A stretch of DNA of 64,000 nucleotides from the NCBI RefSeq assembly GCF_000003815.2, contig NC_049996.1, positions 13,551,297 through 13,615,296 of the forward strand, read 5' to 3'. Below, one piece after another: positions 22,597 through 32,769 of this stretch (within the stretch, counting starts at the first letter, position 1; every line of letters starts with the position of its first letter). The notes under the pieces are model-generated. The model saw nothing but the letters and a program-made list of their open reading frames with translations. It was not told the DNA's origin and searched no databases. This stretch comes from Branchiostoma floridae (Eukaryota; Chordata; Leptocardii; Amphioxiformes; Branchiostomatidae). Position numbers and translations under genes: made by a program.

Positions 22597-22740
22597 TTAA
22601 AATAGTATAGCTAAACATGCTGACCCCCCGTTACAGCAGTATATCTGAACATGCTGACCCACCGTTACAGCAGTATATCTGAACATGCTGAAGGTTTGAT
22701 GAAAAGGCTGGACTGTCTACCTGGCAGCCCAGCCTGTTCA

Positions 22741-22892
22741 TCAAACAACACATCCTGACCCACCGTTACAACAGTAAATCTTGCTGCCCGTCCAGCAGCA
22801 GCGCCCGTCCCCACAGTTGTCACCACGCACCTTGATGCCCGAGTCGCAGGCGCCCGGCTTGCAGAAGGGAAACGTGCCTTCCCAGTAGCACA
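22741..22892 (-). CDS. Gene B: terminal Cys-rich module
   Basis: This is the last coding exon of gene B, 49 full codons plus TGA (22741-22743), entered in phase 1 after the acceptor tgctgcag. It reads VCYWEGTFPFCKPGACDSG, then NCGDGRCCWTGSKIYCC, then NGGSGCVV. The eight-plus cysteines in a pattern C-x7-C-x4-C...C-GDG-x-CC-W-TG-x4-CC form a compact disulphide-rich module. I recall similar CGDG-CCWTG modules in invertebrate extracellular proteins but cannot name a Pfam family with confidence. It joins in phase to the sushi exon at 23546-23731, so it forms the outermost end of the receptor. The 3' end is embedded in satellite-like repeat units. Confidence 0.75.
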
Positions 22893-23545
22893 CTGCAGCA
22901 AGCACAGAAAACACAATCAAAACAACTTGAACCTAAAACAATATACTCAAACGTTGTTTCCTTTTAATACTTCAATAAAAGTTCAAGGGGACTCTGTGGA
23001 TTTCAACAAGGTTAATATTTATGATTCCGAGCAGAATTAATTTCACATGGGAGTGAAATAGGTCATTTGCATCAGGGACCACCAACCAACCCTCAACAAA
23101 GACGGGACCGATACCGAATGCTAAGCACCCTTGACCCTTTCTTGGCGCCACACTTCCGGTCTGGATGTGTAACTTAGGCTTTGAGTCATTTGATCATTAA
23201 CTTGATACGGATTAGAGGACTGATCAAAAGCTTCTTGGTAAGTGCTTTATGTTGTGTATGAATATAGGGTCTATATGTGGGATGTGTTACGTCCCTTTAA
23301 TTTTGTCTTTTGAATTAAACTTAACTGTCAAAGAATTAAATAAATAATATATTAACTATATGATAAATGTATTTCAATCATCGTTCTAGGATATATTTAT
23401 CAACAATATAAGATGAAAACGGAGACCCGGAAAAATTACATGCTTTTCAGGAAATTAATCTATTTCTAAAGCAATATAAGGAATGAGTTCGCTACCTTTA
23501 TCATTGGATATTGACTTATACCATAATGCACATGATATGGCTTAC

Positions 23546-23731
23546 CTTGACGTGTGCAAACCAGGTCCGACCCTAACCACCAGCCACCCGAGCTGCAGGT
23601 GCGGTTCCGAGATCCGCCGGCCAAGAAGTAGTCGCTGTTGCAGCTGTAGGTGCAGATCTCGCCCTCCGTGTAGGGGGTGTCACAGTCCGAGATACTGGCT
23701 ACGCTGAGGACCGGGGGGTTTGGGCACAGGC
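23546..23731 (-). CDS. Gene B: sushi (CCP/SCR) domain exon
   Basis: One complete sushi domain is encoded by a symmetric phase 1-1 exon of 186 bp, with acceptor cctctcag and donor CAAG|gtaagc. The four canonical cysteines are visible: LCPNPPVLSVAS, then GEICTYSCNSDYFLAGGS and NRTCSSGGWWLGSDLVC. The late Gly-x-Trp and x-W-x-G-S-D-L-V-C pattern is diagnostic. NRT is a potential N-glycosylation site. Sushi domains mediate extracellular protein binding, for example in complement regulators and adhesion receptors. The domain follows the stalk exon at 24524-24590 and precedes the Cys-rich module. Confidence 0.95.
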
Positions 23732-24523
23732 CTGAGAGGACAACCACATGGACTATGGATAAGTAAATCCAGTAATTAGCCACTTGTAAACAAGGTTGCA
23801 TAAAAAACAGGCAATGTTCACAAAAAAATACATGAGTGAAAAATTAGGAGCATTTTGTATATTTTTTGCTTTATATTGATTATAAGGCAGTCTATTCTTT
23901 ATTTTCATTTTAACTTGGAATGAATATATATTGTATGTAAGTCTTTCGCTTGGCGAAATTTATATTCATATCCAATAAATAATTTTACGAATGACACTAC
24001 AATTTTACATAATCTATGCGTTTTGTTGTATAACTTACACGTGTCACAATCCCTCACCATTTATAGCAATTGATTTCGGTTAACGTTTCACCCATCAATT
24101 TTGAAGATTAAATTTTCATGATCCGTATGTAAATCTGTGTCTTAAATACCGTTATTTTTTGGCTTCATAACGAATATTACAAAGACTACCGTTCAGTTAT
24201 CATCCTTATTTATTTTCTTTACAGTAAAGAATGCTGCTTCATAGCAACTTCCTAGGGGGCTTTCCGTCTTTTTTATATCACAAACTAACTGACAATGATT
24301 AAGAAATACAATGGCATTTCCGACACAATAGGTACAACGAAGGAAGGCTTGCTGCATTTTTAAGGTCACCAGTGGACCAAAACTCGACCTGGTTCTTCAT
24401 ACAATGACTACAAATATAACCAAACACCCATTTTACGCTAGATATAAATGTTCTGAAACACAAATAAAAACATGCACACACGCACACGCGCATACACACA
24501 AAACATGATGCCGTATTCTTCAC

Positions 24524-24590
24524 CTTTATCTGTCATTGACGTGTTTGGCTTGGATGTCTGGAGATCCCTGCTGGTCGTAGATAACACAAA
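24524..24590 (-). CDS. Gene B: stalk exon
   Basis: This 67-bp exon encodes 22 codons plus one base, rich in Ser/Thr/Lys (FVLSTTSRDLQT then SKPNTSMTDK). The acceptor is ttctatcacag and the donor AAAG|gtgaag. It enters in phase 0 and leaves in phase 1, which joins the membrane exon (phase 0 out) to the sushi exon (phase 1 in). NTS is a potential N-glycosylation site. Confidence 0.7.
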
Positions 24591-24835
24591 CTGTGATAGA
24601 AAGAAGGCACTAGGATGTTTTTCTTTATTCATATGTGTTAAACCTCACTTTAAGTTACCTCAAAGATATAACTCTATTTGAGCAAATTGAGCCCCATGTT
24701 AAGCTTCAGGCCCGAAGAACAAATAATACACAACTGAAGAAGGAGATATCCATTATGACATAAATTAAGTAACCCGACTGTATACATCGAATATATTAAT
24801 ATCTAATTTCATTTAAGCAGATTAATGAAACTGAC

Positions 24836-24984
24836 CTTATTGGGTTCTGCTTTATTCTCTGGTGCCGCAGCAAAATGGATACCGAATATAATTCCTACAA
24901 TAATCGAGGTTATCACCGAGACAGCGATGATGACGCCACGGAGTAGAGATGGACGTTGACAGTTGGAACAGATTTCTGTGGAAT
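24836..24984 (-). CDS. Gene B: signal-anchor transmembrane exon
   Basis: The exon reads DSTEICSNCQRPSLLRG, then a hydrophobic run VIIAVSVITSIIVGIIFGI, then HFAAAPENKAEPNK. It enters in phase 1 (acceptor ctgtgtcacacag-like, 24985-24986) and leaves in phase 0 (AAG|gtcagt). The layout D-S-T-[EK]-I-C-S...R-G-[VF]-I-I-A...A-A-P-E-N-[KE]-A-E is almost the same as gene C at 33538-33686, showing recent common origin. Basic residues on the N-terminal side predict a type II orientation. Confidence 0.9.
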
Positions 24985-25465
24985 CTGTGTGAGGTACAAT
25001 TTTGATACTAATTCTATTTGGTATTTAAGAACTTTACTGTTACAGCATCTTCCACTGCTTTAGATTTAGGTCCCTTTTTCCTTGGTACTGAATTCATTTA
25101 CCTTTAGATTTCTTGTTTGATACATTTTATAGGTTACTTGTTTATATATTGATTTCTTGTAGTATTTGCGCGCACAAACACCTACAGACGTACACACACA
25201 CACGCACACACAAAGATTGATAGATTGAAAGACAAATAAATAGATATTTTGTAATTCTTTGATAAACGATAACCTAGGGTCTCTTGGGGAAAAATTGCAG
25301 CCAGACAGGTACCATTTTAAGGCTTTAAAAATATGTGACCTAATAGCTAGCTACTCTGATCAAAATTAAAATTTTTGCTTGTTTGAGGACGTAATTCTTA
25401 GTGTTAAGGTAGTTACATGGCCATGCTGTCTCATGTTACCATTAAAAATGCTTACATATTTGTAC

Positions 25466-25678
25466 CTTTGTTGTTTTTTTGTCGAAGCGCATCAGGTACG
25501 TAGTTTGGGTTGTTTGGCAAATCCGAGTCGTCCGTCTGTACATTGTCAGACGATACGTCATCTTTCTGTTGATCAGCTCGCTTTTCAAGGTCTGTACCGG
25601 CCTCAGGTAGCCGGTTAATGTAGTCTTCTTCGATAGTATGGTACACGTGATTGGCTGGGTCATTATGGCCGTTATCAG
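25466..25678 (-). CDS. Gene B: cytoplasmic tail exon (HVYHTI, DYIN, NPNY motifs)
   Basis: This phase 1-1 exon of 70 full codons has acceptor catagtag and donor AAAG|gtacaa. It begins ADNGHNDPANHVYHTIEEDY, continues INRLPEAGTD, and near its end has SDLPNNPNYVPDAL. Three tyrosine motifs are present: H-V-Y-H-T-I (ITIM-like, lacking a classical -2 residue), D-Y-I-N (pYxN, Grb2-SH2 type) and N-P-N-Y (NPxY, PTB type). It corresponds to exon A1 of gene A and to the exon at 59252-59386 of gene D. It lies on the cytoplasmic side of the membrane exon at 24836-24984. Confidence 0.85.
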
Positions 25679-26400
25679 CTACTATGATTTAGCAACAAAA
25701 GACAGTATACGACTCTTAAGAGGTCTAAGGGATGATAAAGATAGTAGGATTGCCCGAAATGTTGAAAAGCTACTCTTTTCATACAGTGCTTTAGATTACA
25801 TAAATACATTAAAGATACGTTTGTAAAGAAATGCATAATAGTTCAATTAGATGTCATATAACTCCAAAACTGCTTGTGCTAGTACATTAAGTCGTTTTGA
25901 AATTATGACGAGGTTGAATAAGACCCTCGTAATTTTATTCGTGTTCGTCGTAATTTTATCCAATCCTATAATATTAGAGTCTGCATCTACAACATGATGA
26001 ATTTGTTACGCAAATCATTTACATAGAGCTATAATAGATTGCAAACACATGTTTGCAAAATGAATGAAATCGACAAATACAATTTACAAATAAATGTTGC
26101 TAAAAACAATTATAAACAAAATTGATCCTGCTCAAAACGTCTTTCATAAACTGACGGGGTGAAACAATAGACCTAGTACCTAAAAGCCCTGAAGATTTCA
26201 TACAGGTATTACCAGGTCTCTGATCTCTAGTGTATAACAACATGTATTGTAAAGCTGTAGATATATTTGTGATATACTGTTAATTCTGTCTATATTGTAT
26301 AAACAAAAATTAAAAAGGTGCTCAAGCAACTGTTTGTCCTCTCTTCATGAATACACATAGTGACAAAGTTCAATGAAATAACGAAGCCCGAAAAACATAC

Positions 26401-26491
26401 CTGTAAGTACATTCTGTGTTGAAAATGTCTCTGCATCATAAATATCTCTACTGTAAGCCACCTGACGCAGGTCTTCTTCCTGTGTGCTCAT
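26401..26491 (-). CDS. Gene B: first coding exon
   Basis: The ATG at 26489-26491 opens a 91-bp coding stretch (MSTQEEDLRQVAYSRDIYDA and ten further codons) that ends at donor ACAG|gtatgt in phase 1, matching the next exon. Two tyrosines (AYSRDIYD) lie close together. Two diverged copies of this exon lie just upstream (26904 and 27143). This completes a six-exon model for gene B of about 260 residues: tail, membrane anchor, stalk, sushi, Cys-rich module. Promoter elements were not identified. Confidence 0.75.
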
Positions 26492-26814
26492 CGTCTGTTG
26501 AGTAACAGATGGAACAGCACAGTAAAACCAGAATAGACAACAAAAACTCTTAACCAAAACAACTTAATACGTCTGGTGTGAATTCCATACCAATGAGATT
26601 ATTAAAACATGTCATCTACAGCATCTAGGCATTGATGTAGACGACTTTAGAGCCAACACGGCAGTTAAAAAAAAAGCTAAAAGCCTTTTATGAAGAACAA
26701 ACAAGTAGAATTTACTTTACACCAAAAGTATTTTGTGATATTAGTGACGATGAAATGAGATCGAATGAGTATAATCTCATTTGTATGGAATTCACTCCAG
26801 ACGTATTACATTGT

Positions 26815-26904
26815 TTAGGCGAAGAGTTTTTTGTTGTTGAAAATGACATCATAAATATCTGTACCGTAAGCCGCCTGACGCGGGTCTTTTTCCTGTGTGC
26901 TCAT
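26815..26904 (-). pseudogene. Degenerate duplicate of gene B first exon (copy 2)
   Basis: The ATG at 26904 begins MSTQEKDPRQAAYGTDIYD, clearly homologous to the used first exon. It runs into TAA (26815-26817) where the functional copy has its splice donor, so it cannot splice in the same way. It is probably an inactive duplicate, or a short alternative start with a different donor. Confidence 0.65.
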
Positions 26905-27052
26905 CGCCTGTAACAGATGGAGCAGCACAGTAAAACAAGACTAGACCACAAGAACTCAAAGTCATTTTGTGATATTAAGTGACTATGAAACAATTTCGAT
27001 GAAGTATAATCTACTTTGTATAGAATTCGCACAAGACGTATTAAGTTGTTTG

Positions 27053-27143
27053 AGCGAAGAGTTTTTGTTGTTAAAAATGACTCTAAATCATAAATATCTC
27101 TACTGTAAGCCACCTGACGCGGCTCTCCTCCCTGTGTGCTCAT
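27053..27143 (-). pseudogene. Degenerate duplicate of gene B first exon (copy 3)
   Basis: The ATG at 27143 begins MSTQGGEPRQVAYSRDIYDL, even closer to the functional exon in its middle part. The homologous donor position (ACAG|gtatgt) is not preserved. The surrounding sequence (acttaatacgtct, catgtcatctacagcatc, gacgactttagagc) is also shared among the copies, so the whole exon-plus-flank unit was repeated. Confidence 0.6.
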
Positions 27144-27480
27144 CATTTATCGAGTAAAAGATGGAACAGCACAGTGAAACCAGACTAGGCCACAAGAACC
27201 GTTTACCAAAACAACTTAATACGTCTATAAAAATGAAATTATTCAAAAACATGTCATCTACAGCATCGATATCTAGTTATTGATGTAGACGACTTTAGAG
27301 CTACACGGCAGTTAAAACAAAAGCCAAAAGACTTTGATATAAAGTACAAACAAGAATAATATAGTACTTTACACCACAAGAAGTTTAGTGATATTAATTG
27401 AATATGAAACGACACATATGAAGTATCTATGCGCCTAAACAAATCAAACGCAAAAAGTGTGGCAATTAAAACTATTGCCA

Positions 27481-30279
27481 TGGCGACTGTTTTCTTGTTT
27501 ATAAGTATCAATGATTGTTGTTATAGGTGTGTTCTAGTATTCGTTTTCTGGCTGGAACGTCATGTATGAAAATTGTTTTGCACTATGGATTTTTGTATGG
27601 CATTGCTGTCAACAAAGAAGACTCTCTTGTGGGTGACAAGTGGCCCTTTAATTGATTATACATTTTTCACATAAATCATATTAGTTATCTTTTCTACATT
27701 AACTTGGCGACAATTTGGCGAATTCAAACAGCACCAAAGAACCCAGAAATCTAATAACACTAAACAGAACCAGAACAGCAAAGGGAAAAACAGAAGCATT
27801 GTGCACAAGAATGAAATACTCATTCAAAATCATGCAATTATATCAATTTCTCATTGATTATGCAAATAAGGTAATGATTTGCATACTTGATATTTCTGTC
27901 TTTTCCAGTTACATGTCATATGATTGGCATTATTTTGTAAAAACATTGGTCGAGTAGAAACAAAAATATACTGCAAGAAGCTTGCGGCAAGTAAAAAGGT
28001 CTATAGTTATCAGTTTACATTAATTCGTCTGCAGACGTTCTCCGCAATTTCCAATCTTTCCGAGCTAAATTCACCTTCACAAATAAATCAGACCTCTTCT
28101 GCACAGTCTTAGACCTGACCCCCATGCGGCAACCAAGTACTGTTTTTATGGCATAAATGTTAACTTTAATACAGTGTTTTGGGCGAGAAGGCAAATTTAT
28201 CAAGTTCAATCCCATGACCCCACAGGCCATGAAATTTAAGCTCCCACTGATCGAACAGTAAATTATGGGACAATTCGTGTATCGTTACTTGTGCATTTCA
28301 AGGGCTTCAGCTTGGTGGCAACAAAATTCAAATCTGTCAACTTCAAGCCCAAATATGTCAAAACTCTGACGGGAAGCCAGGGTCAATTTTTTTCACATAA
28401 TATATACTTTGACCCGTCTTATCAGCACATCCAAATTAAAACGATATTTTCTCAATGTAGCGAGCGTCGTTACATCTTTATTTTATGGGCTTTAATTGTG
28501 TGGAGACAAAATTAAAATCAGACAAGGTTTAGCCGACATATGTCCAGAATCCTGTGAGAAAAACTGCCGCCCCTCTCCCCTCCCATATACTGAATAAATC
28601 TGCACAGACTTCTAGTCGATTTCCACATTTTCCTGTCTTACGGGCCTTTCCACATTTACAAGATATCTTCCTTAAGTTACCTACCACAACTGAAACTCAG
28701 GTGGTGGTCCCTTTTTCTTGGCGGCTTTTGGGCAGACATTTCCCCAAACGTGCTTGCTTAGGAATTTTTGTCAAACGGTCGCACACTATAACATTAGACA
28801 GAGCCCCTGAGGCGTCGCCAAAAAATACACCAAAAGTACTTTGAAACTTTTATTAATAATATTAAATCATCCAGATACCATAATGCCAAAGCATTACAAA
28901 AAAAAAGGAATAGAGAATCATGCACAGACACACTTATACCATGACTACTACTAGTATCAAATTCTTTAGACATTGGAAAGGACATTAATGTTATTCTCTA
29001 TATGTTTAGAAATTATAAAAAGAGATAGAATATTCATAGTTTACATTGATTAAAACTTCTGATACTAAAACGTTGTATCAAGTGGTAAGACCCTTTAAAC
29101 GACATACCCCTCTTTCTGTAGTAATAATATTTGCTCGGTAGCGTGCTTTAACAGTACCTTGAAAGTCATCAGAAATTAGTAAAATATGTATACATAAAAT
29201 GATAAATACATATTGATAGTTTAAAAAGATTTTCAATCTAATTAGAAATGATGGGAATTTGTCAATATAAATGACTATAAGAATACTATAACATGCATAT
29301 CACAAAATTCAAAAGATATGCTGTAAAGATAGAATAAAAATTCGTCATTGGCTAGTGAAAAATAAGTGATCGTACGTGAGCCATTTCCAAAAAGGTAAAA
29401 TTAACGTTATATGATGTAGGATCAACGTTATGCTCACAGGATAACATAATATGTTAGTTTACAGCCTTTGAGTACGTTTTTTGTGTTGACACATACACAA
29501 TATGTTAACACAATTTGTGCATGCTAGCACATCCTGCTTTATTTGCTTCTAAAAATCCTTAGAACACCATTCTTCTATAAATATTGTAATCATGGCTATT
29601 ATCATGGAAACAAATTTAGAATACTGAAAAAGGTCACTTGGTTTTCTCTCAGCATTATGTAACCCAAATATAAAATCAAATAACATTTTGCTCTACTTGC
29701 ATGAAATTGTGACTCAGTGATAACCATTTCTTCATCTTTGTGACTCACAAGACGTTTAGGTCTTTCCCCGGGTGATTCTTGTTGCTCAATCAGTTCCTAA
29801 TTCTCGTTGTAAATATAACAGGTAATTATGAGGCTTTCTAAACAAATCAACATTAATCATTTAATCTGTTTAAGAGAAAAGTACCTTATACTATATTCTT
29901 TACCTCTTATCATTTCCTTATCATGGCACAACAAGAAAAACAAAATACTGCTGTCATAAAAAGAATTGATATTTGTCTATACTTCTTTATACTTCACACG
30001 TTATAAATGATATATCTGTATTTATACATGGGTTAATATTTTCAGACATTTTAATTCTGTAACGTGTTGTTTTAATAGTATGGCATTTTACTATTCAATT
30101 ACCCAAATATGTCCATGCCGTACTGCATGTCAAAAGTCACAAAAGACGGGGATTTTTTTCTAATTCTCCAAATCGAAATATTCATGTAATATTATTCCAG
30201 CACCTTATTGTATCATGCATATTGATGTCATCATACGCTGTATTGATAAGCAAAAATGCAATTTATTATTTTTTTTAAT
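27481..30279. other. Intergenic region between genes C and B
   Basis: I see no supportable gene. Two diverged direct repeats about 190 bp apart (28283-28370 and 28468-28555) share ggtggcaacaaaattcaaatc-type sequence followed by gccnaaatatgtc. The rest is AT-rich unique sequence. Confidence 0.4.
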
Positions 30280-30432
30280 TTACGCCAAAAAGGTCTGACA
30301 AATAAACCCGCGTCTACGAGAGCATCCGAGGTCATTCCACATAGGATAGCCAGTACGACCTGGCCAGTAGTGTACACACAGTCTCGTTCGATGGGTCAGT
30401 CTACGGTTATTTGGCACTCCTGGATTCCACCC
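30280..30432 (-). CDS. Gene C: C-type lectin domain, C-terminal exon
   Basis: This terminal exon (50 codons plus TAA at 30280-30282) follows the acceptor gttttaacag in phase 0. It reads GWNPGVPNNRRLTHRTRLCV, then YPMWNDLGCSRRRGFICQT. Conserved elements are the P-N-N after the canonical E/Q-P-N/D position, the W-N-D motif and the last three cysteines of the fold. The Ca-ligand Glu of EPN is replaced by Val (VPN) while WND is kept, so classical Ca-dependent mannose binding is doubtful. An AATAAA on the minus strand (30262-30267) lies just past the stop and may be the poly(A) signal. Confidence 0.9.
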   Translation of the reverse strand, partial: GWNPGVPNNRRLTHRTRLCVHYWPGRTGYPMWNDLGCSRRRGFICQTFLA

Positions 30433-30949
30433 CTGTTAAAACATAAACCCAAAGTTAAAATATTATGTTGTCTTAACTTTACAATCCAATTCATATCATT
30501 CCATACATGCATATATTTGGTAGCAATATAAGTCAAATAGACCTATATCTAGTACAGAAGGACGATACCATCAGTAAAAAGTAAGGTGCAGCAAACAGTG
30601 CAACATTAGCATAGTACGTATGACAAAAAATACAAAAAGTACACCTGCAGTTAGTATTCTGATCATATCAATCCAGCTATTGCTAACATAACGTTTACTT
30701 TATCATTTCCTCAAAGTCAGATTTAAGATTCACAAACGTATTTTGAAAAACAACTGTGAGACCCATGAATAAAACTTTCCTTTAAGAAAGAAACACGGAA
30801 CAGAATATCATGCAGTTGCTTAAATTTCCAATACAATGTAGGAATGACATTACAAACGTCCTTTTGTGTTTAAATTTGTTTAAAAATTTGGAGTGAGTCC
30901 CAATTAAATTAGTGTCGGTCAGTCAAAGTATAATTTATACATAACTTAC

Positions 30950-31236
30950 TTTGTAGTTGCGCAAGGCAGACCCATCTTCCCATTGCCACTGTCTTTTAAG
31001 AAGACGAAAGTAGTTATTGTCCTTCAGACCAATCCAAGGTTCGAGGTTGTGACCTTCCTTGCTGACAAGGTTTCTCAACGCCAGGTCCAACTCTTTTGTT
31101 TTAGGCATGGCTAGTGTAGCCCCCTCCCTCTCGCAGGCCTCCCTGGCGCCCCAGTAGTTCTTTTGTCGGAAATCGACCCGGATGCAGGTCGTGAGAAGGA
31201 GTTTGTATCCTGTTTGGCAGCCGTTTCGCGTCAAAG
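30950..31236 (-). CDS. Gene C: C-type lectin domain, N-terminal exon
   Basis: This 287-bp exon enters in phase 1 (acceptor tttgttacag) and leaves in phase 0 (donor AAA|gtaagt). It encodes NGCQTGYKLLLTTCIRV, then WGAREACEREGATLAMPKT, then EPWIGLKDNN and RQWQWEDGSALRNYK. The extra N-terminal Cys pair marks a long-form C-type lectin domain. The WIGL motif and A-C-x-x-x-G-A-x-L-A are canonical. It joins exon 30280-30432 as NYK-GWNPG, the usual join in this fold. Confidence 0.95.
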
Positions 31237-31646
31237 CTGTAACAAAATGTGGAAGCCCATTTTTGATCAAGCGCAAGTGGAAAATGATAAGGCTATAAGG
31301 TGTCAAATAAGTATTCAGCAACACATTACAAAAGTAATTTTTATCAAACTTTATCATTGATATTATTACTAACATTGTTCTTGTTATAAACATTAACATA
31401 ATGAAAATTTGTTCAGACCAAGTCTGGATATAAATTTAAGTTTATGCCAATGTTTTTAACAATTAAGACATATGCTGTTTACACACAGACACCGACACAA
31501 ACACGCTCAAAACATAATCTTCTGGCGAAGGTAGAAATGTGTTCAAAATGGTCACAGTTATAAAATATGGCAAAATTGTACAAAGGAATACATTAAACAT
31601 CTTCAAAGCCAGCGTTAAAGACAAAGCATTGTTGCCGGGTCGGGCT

Positions 31647-31887
31647 AAACACCACAAACGAGCGCAAACGGGTCTATTCATTGTCCCATGAATGGCGGCC
31701 AGAAATCCCTTCGAACTTGAAACAAGCGGAATAACTATTAAAAAAACGGGTAAATACTTATGATTTGCCGTGTTTTTTTTATGAAATATTGCACAGACTT
31801 TACATACATTGTATCTAGAGCGTCAAACAAGGCCAGTGTCCTATGAACACTGCATAATAGACCCGTTTGCGCTCGTTTGTGGTGTTT
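31647..31887. mobile_element. Inverted-repeat MITE in gene C intron
   Basis: Arms at 31647-31678 and 31856-31887 are perfect inverse complements over 32 bp (AAACACCACAAACGAGCGCA... and its inverse), enclosing about 177 bp of non-coding sequence. The right arm ends about 22 bp before the donor of the 31910-31967 exon. No clean target duplication was identified. Confidence 0.75.
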
Positions 31888-31909
31888 ACGCATACCGAGT
31901 GTTGCCCAC

Positions 31910-31967
31910 CTTTATTGGCCGTTGATTTATTAGACATTAGATGCACGCTGGTCGGAGGTACCCAAAT
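31910..31967 (-). CDS. Gene C: stalk exon 2
   Basis: This 58-bp exon, phase 0 in and phase 1 out, has acceptor ttatcatcacag and donor AAAG|gtgggc. It encodes IWVPPTSVHLMSNKSTANK. It supplies exactly the phase change needed between stalk exon 1 (phase 0 out) and the lectin exon (phase 1 in). NKS is a potential N-glycosylation site. The ending K-G resembles the gene B stalk exon (TDK-G). Confidence 0.65.
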
Positions 31968-32697
31968 CTGTGATGATAAGAAAACGATGTTATTCTTTAC
32001 ATTAAGGTATACCTATGAAAGTTTAAACAAGCTAATTTTGCAATATATTTTAGTGAAAATAAAATTATCTTGAGATAAAGAGGGAGAACCATACGAGGAC
32101 AGGTAAGTAGTGGCCATTTGACATATATTGATATCCTTTCAAAAATAACAAAATGAACAACGAAGTCTATGGTACAATTGCATTGGAATTCAGCTGCTGA
32201 ACTTAAGTATCACAATTTAAACACATTTTATCATCGTCATCGTCGCGGGCTGCTTGCCCGGACCAGGTCCACTCTCTCGTTCCAAACACATTTTTTTTTG
32301 ACCAGATGAAAGGGTTCTGCAAGTACCCAATCTATGATGTTAAATATTTACTATGATATTTTGCTAAGTTAAATAGGGAGCCTGCAACTAATTCATTAAT
32401 ATATTAACTTTCCTTTTTAATATTTAACGTCAGGGTTTATACAATAGACAGGCATTGATAAATATTTGTGACTATTGAATAACACCAAACGTTTCGTAAA
32501 GGTAATTCATTAAAAACCAAAAGGGGACACTGCCTATACACTTACACATGTCTCACACGATTTGCAAGATCTAAACATCCAAAAAAAGATCTAATGCACT
32601 ACAACGTGGTAGTTTACAAATAAATAGGACAACCTGTATCTTCATGTTTAAAAATGTTGCAAATTCGGTTGAAACAACAAGCATTAATTGATCTCAC

Positions 32698-32769
32698 CTT
32701 AGTCATGGCCGGCTCTGTCGTTGACACATTTGCCAGTAAAATTGCCGTCGTGAGATTATGACTGGCAGC
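32698..32769 (-). CDS. Gene C: stalk exon 1
   Basis: This 72-bp exon is phase 0 at both ends (acceptor ccggtag, donor AAG|gtgaga). It encodes AASHNLTTAILLANVSTTEP and AMTK, with NLT and NVS as potential glycosylation sites. It has the same length and phase as the gene A stalk exon at 2061-2132. Confidence 0.65.

Larger units (their letters stand above)
17100..22740. other. Intergenic repeat field between gene B and gene A
   Basis: No exon was recognised. The region contains the SINE-like block, a LINE-like tail (about 17610-17730), a piggyBac-like right end (18938), a TA-flanked inverted-repeat element (18962-19667), a mariner-like element (20185-21079), a 510-bp assembly gap (21555-22064) and a piggyBac-like right half (22065-22596). 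Diverged satellite units are spread through 18600-22690. A gene A first exon could lie here or in the gap. Confidence 0.5.
18600..22760. repeat. Diverged, interrupted satellite (about 40-60-bp units)
   Basis: Recurring phrases of the type acatgctctaccctgttaca and gcgtttaatagtgac occur at about 18650-18800, 19690-19980 and 21180-21250. The related unit aacatgctgacccaccgtta followed by cagcagtatatctg occurs three times at 22604-22690 with a 43-bp period. Transposons have inserted into the array and split it. The final units overlap the last coding exon of gene B. Confidence 0.55.
26340..27480. repeat. Three diverged tandem copies of gene B exon 1 and flank
   Basis: Units share the MSTQ exon, a cttaatacgtct segment, catgtcatctacagcatc, gatgtagacgactttagagc and acggcagttaaaa. 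ATG positions 26491, 26904 and 27143 give spacings of 413 and 239 bp, so the units differ in length by indels. Confidence 0.75.

Noticed and set aside
25452-25646. Starting gene B translation at the GTG of HVYHTI
   Set aside because: It is an internal Val codon. A phase-matched acceptor upstream and an ATG exon at 26491 explain the frame.
28291-28844. Plus-strand ORFs of 74 and 96 codons
   Set aside because: They fall in diverged 190-bp direct repeats and show no protein-like features.
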